DNA of 64,000 bases from Burkholderiales bacterium RIFCSPHIGHO2_01_FULL_63_240 (GCA_001770725.1 MERU01000004.1:186001-250000); one strand, 5' to 3'; shown: positions 33,893 through 44,978, counted from the first letter of the stretch. Notes: generated from the sequence alone by a model not told the origin. Numbers and translations: made by a program.

Positions 33893-33949
33893 TTGTCAAG
33901 CCAACCCCGAAAAGCCAATTTGACAAACAACATTCGCTTCGCCTAAACT
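33893..33949 (+). promoter_or_regulatory. Promoter of the MerR-family/cus operon
   Basis: TTGACA (33920-33925) and TAAACT (33944-33949) are separated by 18 nt. The -35 element forms a perfect 7-bp inverted repeat with TTGTCAA at 33893-33899, a possible operator arm. Confidence 0.55.
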
Positions 33950-33986
33950 CCGTTCTGCGCAACAGACATTAGCCAAATCGCTCCAC

Positions 33987-34418
33987 ATGCCCACGCACGC
34001 CTTCACCGTTCGCAAGCTCGCCGACTCGGCAGGGGTCGGTGTGGAAGCGGTGCGCTTTTACCAGCGTCGCGGGTTGTTGCGTGAGCCTGCGCGTGAAGGC
34101 AATGGCTTTCGGCAGTACGACGAGGGTGACGTGCGGCGCTTGCGTTTCATCAAACGTGCGCAAGAGCTGGGCTTTTCCCTCGACGATGTGGCCTCGCTGG
34201 TGTCTTTGAGCGCCGAGACCGATCAGGTGCGCGTGCGCGAGATCACCCAGCAACGTGTGCTGGACATCCGCCAGCGAGCCACCCAACTGGAAGCCATGGC
34301 CGTTGCCCTTGAAGGCTTGGTCACTTGTTGCCAGAAGTCGGCCAATGGCGATCACTGCCCCATCATCGCGGCCCTGGTCGATCACGCCCCCCGACCCGCA
34401 GAGCAGGTGGCCGCATGA
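33987..34418 (+). CDS. MerR-family metal regulator heading the cus operon
   Basis: The 143-residue protein has the MerR DNA-binding domain (FTVRKLADSAGVGVEAVRFYQRRGLL) and a C-terminal metal loop with a CC...C pattern (VTCCQKSANGDHCPII). The mercury regulator's first Cys is missing (SLVSLSAETDQ), so it is not a plain MerR paralogue. Its ATGA overlap with the next gene places it in the cus operon, suggesting that it senses Cu(I)/Ag(I) or another soft metal. The effector cannot be told from sequence alone. Confidence 0.8.
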   Translation: MPTHAFTVRKLADSAGVGVEAVRFYQRRGLLREPAREGNGFRQYDEGDVRRLRFIKRAQELGFSLDDVASLVSLSAETDQVRVREITQQRVLDIRQRATQLEAMAVALEGLVTCCQKSANGDHCPIIAALVDHAPRPAEQVAA

Positions 34419-34831
34419 CCATGCCTCGCGCGCTCAAGCATTGGATTTGCCGACTGATGGTCGGCGTGATCTTGTTTGCGCAGATGAGCGTGGCAGCCTA
34501 CGCTTGCCCCAGCAACATGGTCTCCGGCAATGCCACAGCCGACGCCATCACCGCGATGGGCGCCATGGTGGATTGCGAGCAGATGGGCGAAGGCATGGGA
34601 AGGCACCTGGACCAAGCCAACCCTGGCCTGTGCGCCGAGCATTGCCACCCCACCCAACAAAGCGATCACACCCAGGCGCCTACCGTGCCTGCGGCGCTGT
34701 TGATCGCGCTGTACACCGTCGCCCTGACGGTGGATGCGTCAAGGCCGGATGGCCTGGCGCCGACTGCGGACAGCCGCCTTCACGCGGCGCCACCACCGCT
34801 GTCCATACTGCACTGCTGCTTCCGAATTTGA
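34415..34831 (+). CDS. Exported Cys/His/Met-containing protein upstream of cusCBA (CusD/SilD-like position)
   Basis: The 138-residue protein has a signal peptide (VGVILFAQMSVAAYACP), a Met/Cys-rich mature start (TAMGAMVDCEQMGEGMG), LCAEHCHPTQ and a C-terminal LSILHCCFRI after a hydrophobic stretch. It overlaps the regulator gene by four bases and precedes cusC. In Cupriavidus-type cusDCBA/silDCBA operons a small protein of unknown function lies in this position; the equivalence is inferred from position and residue content. Confidence 0.6.
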   Translation: MTMPRALKHWICRLMVGVILFAQMSVAAYACPSNMVSGNATADAITAMGAMVDCEQMGEGMGRHLDQANPGLCAEHCHPTQQSDHTQAPTVPAALLIALYTVALTVDASRPDGLAPTADSRLHAAPPPLSILHCCFRI

Positions 34832-34976
34832 CACGCCGAGTGACGCGGCGCTGACGGCCTGACGGTCGCCTCAGCGCCTGGTCGTGCGGGTTGCTGGCCA
34901 ATGCAGGCGCGTGGCGTTCTGCCTTGCCTGCCCTGTCCCGCGCACGCCTACGCCATTGGCTTCATTCGGAGGTGTC

Positions 34977-36341
34977 ATGTTTCCCCATTTTTCGCTCTTG
35001 TCACGCAGGAGCATGCAACTGGTCGATTTCGGCCATCCCATTTGCATGCGCATGCTCATGCGCATTCGCACGTGCTTCCAAGGTGTCGCCGTTCTGGTGG
35101 CCCTCAGCCTCGCATCCTTCCACGCCCATGCCGGGGATGTCCTGACGTTTGAACAGGCTCTCAGGCTTTCCCAGGCGCGCTCACAACAACTGGTGGCCCA
35201 GAACCACGCCACGGCGGCTGCCCGCGACATGGCGGTTTCGGCCGCTCAGCAGCCCGATCCCGTCCTCAAACTGGGCATCAACAACCTGCCCATCAGCGGA
35301 CCTGATCGCTTCAGCGTCACCCGCGATTTCATGACCATGCGCTCGGTGGGCCTCATGCAGGAGTTCACCCGTCAAGACAAACGCCTTGCACGGTCCGTGC
35401 GTTTCGAGCGAGAGGCCCAGGCCAGCGAAGCCAGCCGCGCTCAAGCGCTGACTCAACTGCAACGAGACACAGCCATCGCCTGGCTGGATCTCTACTACCA
35501 GGAACGCATGCTGGCCCTGGTCAAGGCCCAGCGCGATGAAATCCGCCTGCAAGTGGAGGCGACTGAGGTCGCCTATCGAGGGGGCAGAGGATCGCAAACT
35601 GAAGTGCTCGCTGCCCGCGCAGCGCTTGCTCAGGTGGATGACCGCATTGACCAGGCCATGCGTGAAGTGAGCACAGCGCAGACCGCGCTGCGCCGGTGGA
35701 CAGGTCGTGCAGCCGACACGCCCCTGGCCGATGCGCCCGACACCCGCCATGTTCCCTCGCACCTGAACGATCTGGAAAGCACCCTGACCACGCACCCTGA
35801 CATCACCGTCCTGATCCGGCAGGAAGAGATGGCCCAGGCCGACGCAGACCTGGCCCGAGCCAACAAACAAGCTGACTGGGGTGTGGAGCTGATGCTCAGT
35901 CAACGTGGGCCCGGCTATTCCAAGATGGCCTCTGTCAATGTCTCCGTTCCCTTGCAATGGGATCAGACGAGCCGTCAAGACCGCGACCTGGCTGCCAAGT
36001 TGGCCACCGTTGAGCAGATGCGCGCCCAGCGCGAAGAAGCCACACGGGAGCACCTCGCCCAGGTCACGGTAATGCTCCAAACCTGGCAGAGCAGCCGGGA
36101 TCGCCTGCGCCGCTACGACAGCACCCTGATCCCCCTGGCGGGCGAGCGAACACAGGCCGCTTTGACCGCCTATCGAGGCGGCAGCGGCACGCTGGCCTCC
36201 GTGCTGGAGGCTCGCCGCATGGCCTTGGACACCCAGATGGACCGACTGCGACTCGACATGGACACCGCTCGCATCTGGGCGCAGCTCAACTACCTGATTC
36301 CGGTGGCACACGACGTGGCCATGCCCGTTCTTGACCGCTGA
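34977..36341 (+). CDS. cusC: CusC/CzcC-type outer-membrane efflux protein
   Basis: The 454-residue TolC-like protein has a signal sequence (ALSLASFHAHAGD) and two OEP repeats (LTFEQALRLSQARSQQL..., ending in RGGSGTLASVLEARRMALD). The outer-membrane channel of the tripartite Cu(I)/Ag(I) pump, it connects with CusB and CusA encoded next. GGAGG precedes ATG 34977; no lipobox Cys follows the signal sequence. Confidence 0.9.
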   Translation: MFPHFSLLSRRSMQLVDFGHPICMRMLMRIRTCFQGVAVLVALSLASFHAHAGDVLTFEQALRLSQARSQQLVAQNHATAAARDMAVSAAQQPDPVLKLGINNLPISGPDRFSVTRDFMTMRSVGLMQEFTRQDKRLARSVRFEREAQASEASRAQALTQLQRDTAIAWLDLYYQERMLALVKAQRDEIRLQVEATEVAYRGGRGSQTEVLAARAALAQVDDRIDQAMREVSTAQTALRRWTGRAADTPLADAPDTRHVPSHLNDLESTLTTHPDITVLIRQEEMAQADADLARANKQADWGVELMLSQRGPGYSKMASVNVSVPLQWDQTSRQDRDLAAKLATVEQMRAQREEATREHLAQVTVMLQTWQSSRDRLRRYDSTLIPLAGERTQAALTAYRGGSGTLASVLEARRMALDTQMDRLRLDMDTARIWAQLNYLIPVAHDVAMPVLDR

Positions 36342-36354
36342 CACGGAGCCCTAC

Positions 36355-38025
36355 ATGAAACTCAAAAAACTGGTGATCGCCATGATTGCCGCCACAGCAC
36401 TGAGCGCCGCCGCATATGGCCTGTACGCATTGGGCATGCAAAGAGGCATGGGCATGAATGCCGATGCTGATCAGCGCCCCGCTCAACCCGCCACTGAAGC
36501 AACCGCCACCCAAGCCCTGCCGCAAAGCGTGGCCGAGGGTGAAGACGCCACCCGGCGCCACATCGCCGATGGCCTCAAGGCTGGCGACATGGACCCGGTC
36601 ACCGGCAAGAAGGTCCTGTACTACCACGACCCCATGGTGCCGGGCAACAAGTTCGACAAGCCCGCCAAGTCGCCTTTCATGGACATGATGCTGGTGCCTG
36701 TTTATGCAGACAGCGACGGAGACCAGGGCAAGGTCACTGTGAGCCCACGCATCCAGCAGAACCTGGGCGTGCGCACCGCAGAGGTCACCGAGGGGGTGCT
36801 GTCGCCCCAAGTTTCTGCCGTGGGCAGCATCGCTTACAACGAACGCGACCAGGTTGTCATGCAAGCACGGGCCGCCGGGTTTGTGGAGCGGTTGCATGTG
36901 CGCGCCACGCTGGATGCGGTCAAGCAAGGTCAACCCCTGGCCGATCTCTATGTGCCTGAATGGGTGGCTGCACAAGAAGAGTTTTTGTCTGTTCGCCGCA
37001 TGCAGGGCAACGACCTGGGCAGCTTGGTCGATGGCGCTCGCCAGCGCATGCGTCAGGTCGGCATGAGCGAGGATCAGATCAAGCGCGTCGAGCAAACCAG
37101 CAAGACCCAGCCGCGCGTCACCCTGGTGGCACCCATCAACGGCGTGCTCAGTGAGTTGATGGTGCGTGAAGGCATGTCCGTGATGCCTGGGGCCACCTTG
37201 TTGCGCATCAACGGCGTGTCCACGGTTTGGGCCAACGCCGAGGTGCCGGAGAGTCAAGTCGCGCAACTGCGCCCAGGCACCAAGGTGCAGGCCCGCAGCC
37301 CGGCTGTGCCTGGCACCACCTTTGAAGGCACGGTTCAGGCCCTGGTGCCAGAGGTCAACCCTGGCACCCGCACCCTCAAGGCCCGCGTGCAATTGAACAA
37401 CCCAGGCATGCACCTGGTGCCGGGCATGAGCGTGGCCATGCAGTTCATGGACATGCGTGCCGAGAAGGCCTTGTTGATCCCCACAGAGGCAGTCATCCAG
37501 ACGGGCAAGCGCACCGTGGTGATGCTGGCCGAAGACAAAGGGCGGTTCCGCCCGGTCGAGATCGAGGCGGGCATCGAGAGCGATGGGCAAACCGAGGTCA
37601 AGCGCGGTCTGGATGTGGGCCAGCGTGTGGTGGTGTCATCGCAGTTCCTCATCGATTCGGAAGCCAGCCTCAAAGGTGTTGAGGCGCGGCTCAATGGCGC
37701 ACCGGCACCCACCATGGACAACACCGCCCCCAGACACGAAGGTCAGGGCAAGGTGGAAGCCCTGGCAGACGAGGCCATCACCTTGTCGCACGGGCCGATT
37801 GCCTCACTCAAGTGGGGCGCCATGACGATGGATTTCAAGGTGCCGCTCAAGGGCGGGCTGCCCCGCCATCTGGAAGTGGGGGACCCGGTGAGCTTTGAGT
37901 TCTACATGGATGCCGATGGCATGCCGCAGTTGACCCGACTGTCGCACCTGGCACCTGAGCCCCAGCCTGCGTCCGAGGCACCCCATCACACCCATGGCCC
38001 AGCCAAGCAAGGGAGCAAGCCATGA
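36355..38025 (+). CDS. cusB: CusB membrane-fusion protein with fused C-terminal CusF-like domain
   Basis: The 556-residue adaptor has an N-terminal membrane anchor and a heavy-metal-binding segment ([20 protein letters not shown], then MDMMLVPVY). The HlyD-type hairpin and barrel region follow ([33 protein letters not shown]). After a linker, residues from about 470 form a CusF-like domain ([20 protein letters not shown]), which carries the Trp and Met Cu(I) ligands. The final tail is His-rich (APHHTHG). A separate CusF gene also occurs at 46028-46390. GGAG precedes ATG 36355, and the stop overlaps cusA (ATGA). Confidence 0.92.
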   Translation: MKLKKLVIAMIAATALSAAAYGLYALGMQRGMGMNADADQRPAQPATEATATQALPQSVAEGEDATRRHIADGLKAGDMDPVTGKKVLYYHDPMVPGNKFDKPAKSPFMDMMLVPVYADSDGDQGKVTVSPRIQQNLGVRTAEVTEGVLSPQVSAVGSIAYNERDQVVMQARAAGFVERLHVRATLDAVKQGQPLADLYVPEWVAAQEEFLSVRRMQGNDLGSLVDGARQRMRQVGMSEDQIKRVEQTSKTQPRVTLVAPINGVLSELMVREGMSVMPGATLLRINGVSTVWANAEVPESQVAQLRPGTKVQARSPAVPGTTFEGTVQALVPEVNPGTRTLKARVQLNNPGMHLVPGMSVAMQFMDMRAEKALLIPTEAVIQTGKRTVVMLAEDKGRFRPVEIEAGIESDGQTEVKRGLDVGQRVVVSSQFLIDSEASLKGVEARLNGAPAPTMDNTAPRHEGQGKVEALADEAITLSHGPIASLKWGAMTMDFKVPLKGGLPRHLEVGDPVSFEFYMDADGMPQLTRLSHLAPEPQPASEAPHHTHGPAKQGSKP

Positions 38026-41000
38026 TCGCCCGCCTGATCCGTTGGTCCATCACCAACCGCTTCCTGGTGCTGCTGGCCACCTTGATGCTCAGTGCATGGG
38101 GGGTGTATTCGGTCGCGAGAACGCCCCTGGACGCCTTGCCCGACCTGTCTGATGTGCAAGTCATCATCCGCACCACCTACCCGGGCCAGGCACCGCGCAT
38201 CGTCGAGAACCAGGTCACCTACCCCTTGACCACGACCATGCTGTCGGTGCCTGGCGCCAAGACGGTGCGGGGGTACTCCTTCTTCGGCGACTCTTATGTC
38301 TACGTGCTGTTCGAGGACGGCACCGATCTGTACTGGGCCCGCTCGCGTGTGCTGGAGTACCTGAACCAGGTTCAGTCGCGTTTGCCTGCCAGCGCCAAGG
38401 CGTCGCTGGGGCCCGACGCCACGGGCGTGGGCTGGATTTACCAATACGCCCTGGTGGACCGTGGAGGCACACAGGATGCGGGTCAGTTGCGTGCCTTGCA
38501 GGACTGGTTCTTGAAGTACGAACTCAAGACCGTGCCCAATGTGGCGGAAGTGGCCTCGGTGGGCGGCATGGTGCGCCAGTACCAAGTGGTGTTGGACCCC
38601 GGCAAACTGGCCACCTACGGCATCCCGCACACCCAGGTGGTTGAGGCCATACAGAAGGCCAACCAGGAAGCGGGCGGCTCGGTGCTGGAGTTGGGCGAGG
38701 CCGAGTACATGGTGCGCGCCTCGGGCTACTTGCAATCGCTGGACGATTTCCGACAAGTGCCCTTGATGACCACCGACGCAGGCGTGTCAGTGCGCCTGGG
38801 GGATGTGGCCCGCATCCAGATGGGGCCCGAGATGCGCCGGGGCATTGGTGAATTGGACGGTGAGGGAGAAGCCGCTGGCGGCGTGATCGTGATGCGCTCA
38901 GGCAAAAACGCGCTGGAGACGATTGCTGCGGTGAAGGCCAAGCTCAAGACCCTGCAAGCCAGCTTGCCCAAAGGGGTCGAGATCGTGCCGGTGTACGACC
39001 GATCCACCCTCATCGAGCGCGCGGTGGAGAACCTCTCGCACAAGCTGCTCGAAGAGTTCGCCGTGGTGGCCGTGGTGTGCTTTGTCTTTTTGTTTCACCT
39101 GCGCTCGGCCCTGGTGGCCATCATCTCGCTGCCCCTGGGCATCCTGGCGGCTTTCATCGTCATGCACTACCAAGGGGTGAACGCCAACATCATGTCGCTG
39201 GGAGGCATCGCCATTGCCATCGGCGCCATGGTGGATGCAGCCGTGGTGATGATCGAGAACGCACACAAGCACTTGGAACACTGGGAGCAAGCCCACCCCG
39301 ATCAATCGCTGGAAGGTGCCGAGCGCTGGAAGGTCATCGGCGATTCGGCGGCCGAGGTCGGGCCCGCGCTGTTTTTCTCACTGTTGATCATCACGCTGTC
39401 TTTTGTGCCAGTGTTCACGCTGGAGGCGCAAGAGGGGCGGCTGTTCTCGCCGCTGGCCTTCACCAAAACCTATGCCATGGCGGCGGCAGCGGGCTTGTCG
39501 GTCACGCTGATCCCCGTGCTGATGGGCTACCTGATCCGTGGCCGCATCCCCAGCGAGCAGAGCAACCCGCTCAACCGACTCCTGATTGCCATCTACCGCC
39601 CACTGCTCAATGCAGTCTTGCAAGGCCCCAAGCGCACGCTGGCGGTGGCCGCCGTGTTGCTGTTGCTCAGCTTGTGGCCCTTGCAGCACATTGGCGGTGA
39701 GTTCATGCCCAAGCTGGACGAGGGCGACCTGCTCTACATGCCCACGGCCCTGCCAGGCTTGTCCGCAGGCAAGGCCGCCGAGCTGCTTCAGCAGACCGAC
39801 CGTTTGATCAAGACCGTCCCCGAGGTGGCCAGTGTCTATGGCAAGGCAGGCCGCGCCGAAACCGCGACCGACCCGGCACCCATGGAGATGTTCGAGACCA
39901 CCATCCAGTTCAAACCCAAAGACCAATGGCGCCCCGGCATGACGCAAGACAGGCTGGTTGAAGAACTGGACCGCATTGTGAAAGTACCCGGCTTGGCCAA
40001 CATCTGGGTGCCCCCCATCCGCAACCGCATCGACATGCTGGCCACCGGCATCAAGAGCCCCGTGGGCGTCAAGGTGGCGGGCACCGACCTGGCCACCATC
40101 GACCGACTCACGGGTGAGATCGAGCGTGCGCTCAAAGATGTGCCCGGTGTCAGCAGCGCCTTGGCTGAGCGCCTGACCGGTGGGCGCTATGTCGATGTCA
40201 ACATCCGCCGCGATGCCGCCGCGCGCTTTGGCATGAACATCGCTGATGTGCAGTCGCTCATCAGCTCGGCAGTGGGCGGCGAGAACATTGGCGAGACGGT
40301 GGAAGGCTTGCAGCGCTTCCCGATCAACCTGCGCTACCCACGCGAGACACGTGATTCGCTGGAAAAACTGCGCACCTTGCCCATCGTGAACGAGCGTGGA
40401 GAGCGCCTGGTCTTGTCCGACGTGGCCGACATCCGCGTGACCGATGGCCCGCCCATGCTGCGCAGCGAGAACGCCCGCCTGTCAGGCTGGGTGTATGTGG
40501 ACATCCGGGGGCGGGATCTGCGATCAGCGGTGCAGGACATGCAAAAGGCCGTTTCAGCTAAGGTCAAGCTGCCACCGGGCTACTCAGTGTCCTGGTCAGG
40601 CCAGTTCGAGTTCCTGGAGCGGGCCACGGCCAAGCTCAAGGTGGTGGTGCCCTTCACGCTGCTGATCATCTTCGTGCTGCTGTACCTGACATTCGGTGCA
40701 TTTGACGAGGCCTTGCTGATCATGGCCACGCTGCCCTTTGCCCTGGTGGGCGGCATCTGGTTGCTCTACCTGCTGAGCTACAACCTGTCGGTGGCTGGGG
40801 CAGTCGGGTTCATTGCATTGGCTGGCGTATCCGCCGAGTTCGGCGTGATCATGCTGCTCTACCTCAAGCAGGCTTGGGGCGAGCGCATCGACAAGGGCCA
40901 GGTCAGTGTCGATGACTTGCTGGACGCCATCCGTGACGGTGCCGTGCTGCGCGTGCGCCCCAAGGCCATGACGGTGGCAGTGATCCTCGCGGGCTTGCTG

Positions 41001-41183
41001 CCGATCATGTGGGGTGCAGGCACGGGCTCCGAGGTCATGCAGCGCATTGCTGCACCCATGGTCGGGGGCATGATCACGGCGCCACTGCTGTCGATGTTCG
41101 TGATTCCGGCTGCGTACCTGCTGATTCGCCGCAGCAAAAAGGCAAGGCGCGCCACGCAAGCGCCTCACATGAAACATGCCTGA
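38022..41183 (+). CDS. cusA: CusA heavy-metal RND efflux pump
   Basis: The 1053-residue inner-membrane pump has two RND repeats of six helices with large periplasmic domains. The HME-RND signature lies in helix 4 ([19 protein letters not shown], about residue 405), carrying the proton-relay acidic residues. Met residues in the porter domain ([12 protein letters not shown], then [14 protein letters not shown]) are positioned as in CusA for Cu(I)/Ag(I). It exports metal from periplasm and cytosol through CusB and CusC. It overlaps cusB by four bases and ends the operon. Confidence 0.95.
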   Translation: MIARLIRWSITNRFLVLLATLMLSAWGVYSVARTPLDALPDLSDVQVIIRTTYPGQAPRIVENQVTYPLTTTMLSVPGAKTVRGYSFFGDSYVYVLFEDGTDLYWARSRVLEYLNQVQSRLPASAKASLGPDATGVGWIYQYALVDRGGTQDAGQLRALQDWFLKYELKTVPNVAEVASVGGMVRQYQVVLDPGKLATYGIPHTQVVEAIQKANQEAGGSVLELGEAEYMVRASGYLQSLDDFRQVPLMTTDAGVSVRLGDVARIQMGPEMRRGIGELDGEGEAAGGVIVMRSGKNALETIAAVKAKLKTLQASLPKGVEIVPVYDRSTLIERAVENLSHKLLEEFAVVAVVCFVFLFHLRSALVAIISLPLGILAAFIVMHYQGVNANIMSLGGIAIAIGAMVDAAVVMIENAHKHLEHWEQAHPDQSLEGAERWKVIGDSAAEVGPALFFSLLIITLSFVPVFTLEAQEGRLFSPLAFTKTYAMAAAAGLSVTLIPVLMGYLIRGRIPSEQSNPLNRLLIAIYRPLLNAVLQGPKRTLAVAAVLLLLSLWPLQHIGGEFMPKLDEGDLLYMPTALPGLSAGKAAELLQQTDRLIKTVPEVASVYGKAGRAETATDPAPMEMFETTIQFKPKDQWRPGMTQDRLVEELDRIVKVPGLANIWVPPIRNRIDMLATGIKSPVGVKVAGTDLATIDRLTGEIERALKDVPGVSSALAERLTGGRYVDVNIRRDAAARFGMNIADVQSLISSAVGGENIGETVEGLQRFPINLRYPRETRDSLEKLRTLPIVNERGERLVLSDVADIRVTDGPPMLRSENARLSGWVYVDIRGRDLRSAVQDMQKAVSAKVKLPPGYSVSWSGQFEFLERATAKLKVVVPFTLLIIFVLLYLTFGAFDEALLIMATLPFALVGGIWLLYLLSYNLSVAGAVGFIALAGVSAEFGVIMLLYLKQAWGERIDKGQVSVDDLLDAIRDGAVLRVRPKAMTVAVILAGLLPIMWGAGTGSEVMQRIAAPMVGGMITAPLLSMFVIPAAYLLIRRSKKARRATQAPHMKHA

Positions 41184-41197
41184 AGGCTGTCACGCCA

Positions 41198-41452
41198 TCA
41201 CCCACAACAACAGCCACCTCGACTGGCCTTCTCGGGTTTGAGCGGCCCATTTGTCACCACCACAGGGGTGTAGCCAGCCTCCTGGATTGCGTCGCGAAGT
41301 TCATCTGCATCTGCCTCGGTGGGTTCGATCTGGACTTGGTGCGACTGCAACTCGATCCGTACAGTGGCCTCTTTATCGATGGCCCGCACCGCCTTGGTGA
41401 TGGTGCTGACGCAATGGCCGCAAGTCATGTCCTTGACTTCAAAAGTGATCAT
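41198..41452 (-). CDS. copZ: Copper chaperone CopZ-like HMA protein
   Basis: The 84-residue cytosolic protein has one HMA domain (ITFEVKDMTCGHCVSTITKAV, with CxxC) and a Cys-rich C-terminus (RGGCCCG) that is longer than in the typical chaperone. It is divergent from the CopA ATPase gene and has its own CueR-type operator. The expected role is to hand Cu(I) to CopA and to buffer copper. Confidence 0.9.
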   Translation of the reverse strand: MITFEVKDMTCGHCVSTITKAVRAIDKEATVRIELQSHQVQIEPTEADADELRDAIQEAGYTPVVVTNGPLKPEKASRGGCCCG

Positions 41453-41483
41453 CAGAAACTCCGAATGGTTTTTGGTGGGTTCA

Positions 41484-41513
41484 CTTTCAAGCTTCCCACA
41501 GCAGGAAGGTCAA
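41484..41513 (-). promoter_or_regulatory. CueR-type operator/promoter of copZ
   Basis: On the minus strand, TTGACC is followed by the dyad CTTCC-TGCTGT-GGGAAG and then TTGAAAG in the -10 place. The long-spacer layout is that of CueR targets. Confidence 0.75.
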
Positions 41514-41562
41514 GCACCTGTTTTCAATAACCATGCCATCAAAGCAAGTAATTGCCACATGA

Positions 41563-41592
41563 CTTTACATTCCCACGATGGGAAGCTTGAGG
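41563..41592 (+). promoter_or_regulatory. CueR-type operator/promoter of copA
   Basis: CTTTACA is followed by the perfect dyad TTCCCA-CGA-TGGGAA and CTTGAGG in the -10 place. It shares the GGGAAGCTTGA segment with the divergent copZ operator. Confidence 0.75.
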
Positions 41593-41629
41593 ATCCACGA
41601 CAAATATCAACCACCTATACGGGCACACC

Positions 41630-44089
41630 ATGATCTCCCCGCAAAAGCCGCTGGCCACATTCCGAATCGACATCCCCATCTCGGGGATGACTTGCGCTTC
41701 TTGTGTGTCCAGGGTAGAAAAATCGCTCAAGGCAACGGCTGGTGTGCAAAGCGCCAACGTCAATTTGGCCACCGAAGTGGCCTCGGTCCAAGCGGACCCA
41801 TCTGTGAACCTTGAGGTACTCAGCGCAGCCGTCCGCGAGGCCGGCTACGACCTGAAGACCACCGATGTGGCCCTCCATGTCGAGGGCATGACCTGCGCCT
41901 CTTGCGTCACCCGGGTGGAAAAAGCCTTGCTCAAGGTTCCCGGCGTCTTGTTGGCCTCCGTCAACCTGGCAACCGAACAGGCCGCCGTGCGTGCACTCTC
42001 CACGATCCCACCCGCATCTCTCGTGGCAGCCGTCACCAAGGCAGGCTATGTGACTCAATTGAAGCAGGAAGCCGAGCCCGCAAAGCCCAACACCCTGCCG
42101 ACATGGGGGCCCGTGGCGATCGCTTCTGTTTTAACCTTGCCACTGGTATTGCCCATGGTGCTGCAGTTGGTGGGGATCGACTGGATGCTCAATGGCTGGC
42201 TGCAACTCGCACTGGCCACGCCGGTGCAATTCTGGCTGGGCTGGCGCTTCTACCGGGCAGGATGGCGGGCCGTCAAGGCCAAGGCCGGCAACATGGACCT
42301 GCTGGTTGCGCTTGGCACGTCCGCAGCCTTCGGCCTGTCCGTCTACCTTCTGATGCGGCATTCACAGCACGGCATGCCGCACCTCTATTTCGAAGCCTCG
42401 GCTGCAGTGATCACGCTCGTTCTCCTGGGCAAGTGGTTGGAAGATCGCGCAAAGCGGCAGACCACGGACGCGATTCGCTCTCTCAACGCCTTGCGGCCGA
42501 GCACGGCACTGGTTCGACGCGATGGCGTTGACGTCGAAATGCCCGTGGCCGACGTGAGGGTCGGTGACCTGGTGAGCATACGCCCGGGTGACCGCGTGCC
42601 CGTTGATGGCGAAATCATTGAGGGGCGCAGCCATGTGGATGAATCGCTCATCACAGGCGAAAGCCTGCCTGTCGCCAAACAAGTGGGTGATCAGGTGACC
42701 GGCGGGGCCATCAACGCCGAGGGCATGTTGATTGTCAAGACGCAGGCCGTCGGTGCCGAAACAACCCTGGCACGCATCATCCGGCTGATCGAGTCGGCCC
42801 AGGCGGGCAAGGCACCCATCCAGCGCATCGTGGACCGTGTCAGCGCCGTGTTCGTTCCCGTGGTGTTGGGGGTCGCGCTACTCACCTTTCTGGCTTGGCT
42901 TGGCATCAACGGAGACTGGGAGCATGCCTTGATCAACGCCGTGGCCGTGCTGGTGATCGCCTGCCCATGTGCATTGGGCCTGGCCACACCCACGGCGATC
43001 ATGGTCGGAACAGGTGCCGCCGCACGCCGAGGCATCCTCATCAAGGATGCTCAGGCATTGGAGATCGCGCATTCGGTGACCGTCGTGGCGTTCGACAAAA
43101 CAGGCACACTGACGGAAGGCAAGCCGACGCTGGTAGCCGTTGTCCCGGCCGAAGGGTCAGGCATTGACGAAGTGGTCGCTCTGGCCGCAGCGTTGCAACA
43201 AGCAAGCAGCCATCCGCTGGCACTGGCAGTCACCACCCACGCCCGCGACGCCAGCCTCACCATCCCCTCTGTGCGAGATGCCAAGGCACTGGCGGGCCGG
43301 GGCGTCGAGGGCATGGTGAGGGGAGCCAAGTTGATGCTGGGCAACACCAGACTTTTGAATGAACTGGGGGTGGATGCAGGTGCGCTCGGCACGCAAGCCG
43401 ATGTGTTGGAGCGGCAAGGACGGACCTTGTCATGGCTTGTGCAGCAAAACGCAGGCGGCTTTGAACTGTTGGGGCTGATGGCCTTCGGAGACACCGTCAA
43501 GCCCACGGCAACTGCAGCGGTGAGAAACCTGCACCAACTGGGCATCAAAACCCTCATGCTGACCGGCGACAACCAGGGCAGCGCTGATGCGGTCGCGCAG
43601 GCCCTGGGTATTCTCGATGTGCGAGCGGAGGTGCTGCCCAGCGACAAAGCGGCCATCGTGCAAGCCTTGCGCGCCAGCGGTGAGGTCGTGGCCTTCGTGG
43701 GTGATGGCCTGAACGATGGCCCTGCCCTGGCTGCAGCATCTTGCGGTTTTGCGATGGCCGGAGGTGCTGACGTGGCAACCGAGACCGCAGGCGTCACGCT
43801 GATGCGCGGCGACCCCAGGCTGGTGGCCGACGCCCTGGATGTGTCGCGGCGAACCTATGCCAAGATCAAGCAGGGGCTGTTCTGGGCCTTTGCCTATAAC
43901 GTCCTGGGCATCCCACTGGCGGCACTGGGCATGCTCAACCCCGTCATCGCGGGTGCCGCCATGGCGCTCAGCAGCCTCAGCGTCATCGCCAATGCGCTCT
44001 TGCTGCGCCGTTGGCGGGGTGCGATGGAAAACGAGTTGCCACAGCACACCAAGCCTGCCACCGTCAATTCACAAGGAGCCGCTGCATGA
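41630..44089 (+). CDS. copA: Cu(I)-exporting P1B-type ATPase CopA
   Basis: The 819-residue pump has two N-terminal HMA domains, each with GMTCASC (Cys22/25 and Cys89/92), eight membrane helices, the CPC transport motif at residues 445-447, the phosphorylated Asp in [11 protein letters not shown] (about 489), the SHPLA nucleotide motif and the [10 protein letters not shown] hinge. It exports cytosolic Cu(I) to the periplasm. A CueR-type operator precedes it, and cueR follows with an ATGA overlap. Confidence 0.96.
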   Translation: MISPQKPLATFRIDIPISGMTCASCVSRVEKSLKATAGVQSANVNLATEVASVQADPSVNLEVLSAAVREAGYDLKTTDVALHVEGMTCASCVTRVEKALLKVPGVLLASVNLATEQAAVRALSTIPPASLVAAVTKAGYVTQLKQEAEPAKPNTLPTWGPVAIASVLTLPLVLPMVLQLVGIDWMLNGWLQLALATPVQFWLGWRFYRAGWRAVKAKAGNMDLLVALGTSAAFGLSVYLLMRHSQHGMPHLYFEASAAVITLVLLGKWLEDRAKRQTTDAIRSLNALRPSTALVRRDGVDVEMPVADVRVGDLVSIRPGDRVPVDGEIIEGRSHVDESLITGESLPVAKQVGDQVTGGAINAEGMLIVKTQAVGAETTLARIIRLIESAQAGKAPIQRIVDRVSAVFVPVVLGVALLTFLAWLGINGDWEHALINAVAVLVIACPCALGLATPTAIMVGTGAAARRGILIKDAQALEIAHSVTVVAFDKTGTLTEGKPTLVAVVPAEGSGIDEVVALAAALQQASSHPLALAVTTHARDASLTIPSVRDAKALAGRGVEGMVRGAKLMLGNTRLLNELGVDAGALGTQADVLERQGRTLSWLVQQNAGGFELLGLMAFGDTVKPTATAAVRNLHQLGIKTLMLTGDNQGSADAVAQALGILDVRAEVLPSDKAAIVQALRASGEVVAFVGDGLNDGPALAAASCGFAMAGGADVATETAGVTLMRGDPRLVADALDVSRRTYAKIKQGLFWAFAYNVLGIPLAALGMLNPVIAGAAMALSSLSVIANALLLRRWRGAMENELPQHTKPATVNSQGAAA

Positions 44090-44544
44090 GCGAACACATG
44101 AACATCGGAGAAGCAGCCAAGGCCTCTGGCGTGTCGGCCAAGATGATCCGGCACTATGAAAGCGTGGGGCTCTTCCCCGGCGCTTTGCGAACCGATGCAG
44201 GTTACCGCCAGTACACCGACAAGGAGGTCGGCACCTTGCGCTTCATTCGGCAAGCCAGAGACCTCGGGTTCTCGCTGGATCAGATCCGCGAACTGCTGGG
44301 ACTATGGCAAGACCGTCGACGCCCAAGCCGCCAAGTGAAGGCGCTGGCCCAGGCCCATCTGCAGGAGTTAAATCAGAAGCTCCAGGAATTGCTTGCCATG
44401 AAGGCCACCCTCGAACACCTCGTTCATTGCTGCCATGGTGATGACAGACCGGACTGCCCGATCCTCGATATCCTGGCAACCCCACATGCCCAAAGCGAAA
44501 CGAAGCCCGCGCGGAGCGGGCTGCGGTCAGGTCGGCAAAGTTGA
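44086..44544 (+). CDS. cueR: Copper-responsive MerR-family regulator CueR
   Basis: The 152-residue protein has the MerR helix-turn-helix ([26 protein letters not shown]) and a C-terminal metal loop [14 protein letters not shown] that matches the C-x(7)-C Cu(I)/Ag(I) loop. It activates copA and copZ through the two dyads described. The ATG lies in a four-base overlap with the copA stop. Confidence 0.9.
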   Translation: MSEHMNIGEAAKASGVSAKMIRHYESVGLFPGALRTDAGYRQYTDKEVGTLRFIRQARDLGFSLDQIRELLGLWQDRRRPSRQVKALAQAHLQELNQKLQELLAMKATLEHLVHCCHGDDRPDCPILDILATPHAQSETKPARSGLRSGRQS

Positions 44545-44578
44545 CCTGGACGATGTGGGCAAGCAGCGCATCATCCAA

Positions 44579-44869
44579 TCAATCCAGGTGTCCTTCACTG
44601 ATCAGGTTGCCAAGCCTTGCCACCTCGTTGCTGCTCGCAACTATCTTCTTCCCGTCGACGGTTTCTAACGTTTCACCTTTTTTCATGTAAACGGCTTTTC
44701 CATACTTACTTTCCTTCGCCATTTTTCCATCCTTGAAAATGTAAAGCGTGCCACCATCTTTCAGTTGATGCGTAGCAGCGGCCTGATTTTTAGCCGCATC
44801 ACCAGCATAAGCAGACCCGACAAATCCAATCAAGGCGACAAGCGTGATCAACGAGGTAGAATTTTTCAT
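44579..44869 (-). CDS. copK: CopK-like periplasmic copper-binding protein with altered Met ligands
   Basis: The 96-residue protein has a signal peptide (ITLVALIGFVGSAYAGD) and the CopK core (LKDGGTLYIFKDGKMAKESK, YGKAVYMKKGETLETVDGKK). From memory, Cu(I) in Cupriavidus CopK is bound by Met28, 38, 44 and 54 of the mature protein. By alignment here, only the residue equivalent to Met38 is Met; the others are Lys, Leu and Ala. Cu(I) binding may be weaker or use other residues. It is convergent with cueR. Confidence 0.8.
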   Translation of the reverse strand: MKNSTSLITLVALIGFVGSAYAGDAAKNQAAATHQLKDGGTLYIFKDGKMAKESKYGKAVYMKKGETLETVDGKKIVASSNEVARLGNLISEGHLD

Positions 44870-44898
44870 GGTGTTTCCTCTTAGAAATTGGCAAAAAT

Positions 44899-44928
44899 GT
44901 GGCCTTCGAATAAAATATATAAGGCCAC
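44899..44928. repeat. Inverted repeat upstream of copK
   Basis: GTGGCCTT (44899-44906) and AAGGCCAC (44921-44928) form a perfect 8-bp inverted repeat around a very AT-rich 14-nt centre (CGAATAAAATATAT). It lies in the copK promoter region and could be an operator. Confidence 0.55.
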
Positions 44929-44978
44929 GACATGCAATTTAACCGCTGCCACCTTACATAGACATGACGTCGCGATGA

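Noticed and set aside
44505-44523. AGCCCGC/GCGGGCT stem as terminator of cueR
   Set aside because: It lies inside the cueR reading frame and is not followed by a U tract.
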